Shown here piece by piece: positions 4,578 through 5,286 of a DNA stretch of 5,286 nt. The stretch comes from Porticoccus sp. GTDB taxonomy: Bacteria > Pseudomonadota > Gammaproteobacteria > Pseudomonadales > Porticoccaceae. Each line of letters starts with the position of its first letter. Position 1 is the first letter of the stretch. Location of the stretch: assembly GCA_023263825.1 (NCBI GenBank), contig JALQUJ010000080.1, positions 1 to 5,286 of the forward strand. Reading direction: 5' to 3'. The notes below the pieces were generated by a model that did not search any database, was not told the DNA's origin, and was given only the letters and a program-made list of their open reading frames with translations. A program made the position numbers and the translations under genes.

Positions 4578-5286
4578 TTATTTTTCCAGTGGCGTTCGCG
4601 CTAAACACCATACATCCACTCTTGATGCCCCGGTTTTTTTTAACAATCGTGCTAATTCAGAGGCAGTGCTGCCCGTTGTGACGACATCATCAATAAGGGC
4701 GATATGTTGCCCATTCAGAGTGTCGTTTACCTGAAAGGCGCCCTTGAGATTTTTTTGTCGTTGTTTACGTCGTAATTGTTGCTGGGGTGGCGTATTTCTA
4801 ATACGTGTGAGCAGCTTATTGTCAACGCTTATATTTAATTGTCGGCCCAAGCAAGTTTGGTTCAGGCAGGCTTTGCTCCTCTATACCCGGTTCAGTTTTC
4901 TTGGATTGGGTGGATTGACTGCTGGAAAGACGGTCCAGCAGTAGATCAGCTAACACTCTGCTGTTACAGAAATGGCCCTGATGTTTAAAGCGGTTGATTA
5001 GCGTACTAATGGGAAATTCATAACGTAATGGGGCTATACACTGGTCAAAAGCCGGGGGATTCGCGATACATTCACCGCATAAAGTGTCACAGCAATTATT
5101 ATTTATAAGGGGAATGGAGCAGTGTACACAGCATTGATAATTGTGAGGGAAGCCGTTTTCACAGTGCTGGCAAAGGTCGATGGGGCGATTTGATTCTGTC
5201 CCACAGAGTACGCAACAGCTGGGAAATAAAGAAAAACTGATGGTTTTTAGCAGCTTATGAATTGAAATCCGCTGTATAGGGGTTCT
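4578..5286 (-). pseudogene. comF: ComF family protein, broken by internal deletion and frame change
   Basis: ComF/GntX-type proteins combine a zinc-binding N-terminus with a phosphoribosyltransferase-like domain and function in uptake of transforming DNA. One frame runs in from the window edge to TGA at 4824-4822 (154 codons). It has four C-x-x-C pairs (residues 25/28, 39/42, 53/56 and 70/73), as in paired zinc ribbons, and then a region like other ComF proteins (APLRYEFPISTLINRFKHQG). The C-terminal half (4850-4578) is in another frame, with LRRKQRQKNLKGAF and the PRPP-binding motif IDDVVTTGST. The segment normally between them, including the VPVPL...RGFNQ signature (roughly 25-35 residues), is missing. 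The frames meet around 4848-4856, implying a deletion of length 3n+2. The gene start lies beyond 5286. Only a pseudogene, or an assembly collapse, explains this; a one-base error does not. Confidence 0.85.

Noticed and set aside
4565..4586. TGGC-GGG-GCCA followed by a T-rich stretch on the plus strand
   Set aside because: A four-bp stem is too short, and no plus-strand gene is known to end there; it overlaps the comF stop on the other strand.
4744..4944. Plus-strand ORF of 66 codons
   Set aside because: Antisense to both halves of comF; no independent support.
1..5286. tRNA, rRNA, CRISPR arrays, riboswitches
   Set aside because: No cloverleaf with T-loop consensus, no regularly spaced direct repeats and no recognisable riboswitch core were seen on either strand.

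Overview
The window reads as chromosomal DNA of a gammaproteobacterium. The CysE is close to the E. coli type, RecQ keeps the E. coli-like zinc-finger spacing, and a cysE–DUF5062-like–rhomboid run lies on one strand. Base composition is moderate (about half G+C in recQ) with AT-rich spacers. A marine or free-living lineage is plausible, but the sequence alone does not settle it.

Layout. Bases 1 to about 112 are AT-rich (34 G/C in the first 110 bases). In frame 2 they encode what looks like the last helices of an EamA/DMT-type permease. At about 106-118 this breaks abruptly into the middle of recQ (+), which lacks about 165 N-terminal residues, including the Walker A and DEAH motifs, but is otherwise intact to its stop at 1434. 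Converging on it, only 8 bp away, is a minus-strand gene (1443-2026) for an unrecognised protein whose N-terminal half resembles a tyrosine-recombinase core-binding domain. Its reading frame breaks at an A-rich slippery tract, and a conserved-looking C-terminus continues in the -1 frame. Upstream of it lie a palindromic, operator-like site and one or two tiny plus-strand membrane ORFs. Next, all on the minus strand, come a rhomboid intramembrane protease (2386-3168), a small DUF5062-like protein (3325-3585), serine O-acetyltransferase CysE (3664-4524) and comF (4578 to the window edge).

comF is broken. Its zinc-ribbon N-terminus and its phosphoribosyltransferase C-terminus are in different frames, and the conserved central segment between them (the VPxP...RGFNQ region) is missing.

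Working together: cysE makes O-acetylserine for cysteine synthesis. ComF-family proteins belong to DNA uptake. The rhomboid cleaves membrane proteins. No shared pathway is evident. The most notable pattern is damage: a gene-fragment fusion, a frameshift and an internal deletion within 5.3 kb. This fits either genome decay and rearrangement or a chimeric, error-containing assembly, and the sequence alone cannot separate the two. I did not find a convincing new multi-gene system. The best candidates for something undescribed are the slippery-tract recombinase-like gene with its operator and the tiny membrane ORFs beside it.
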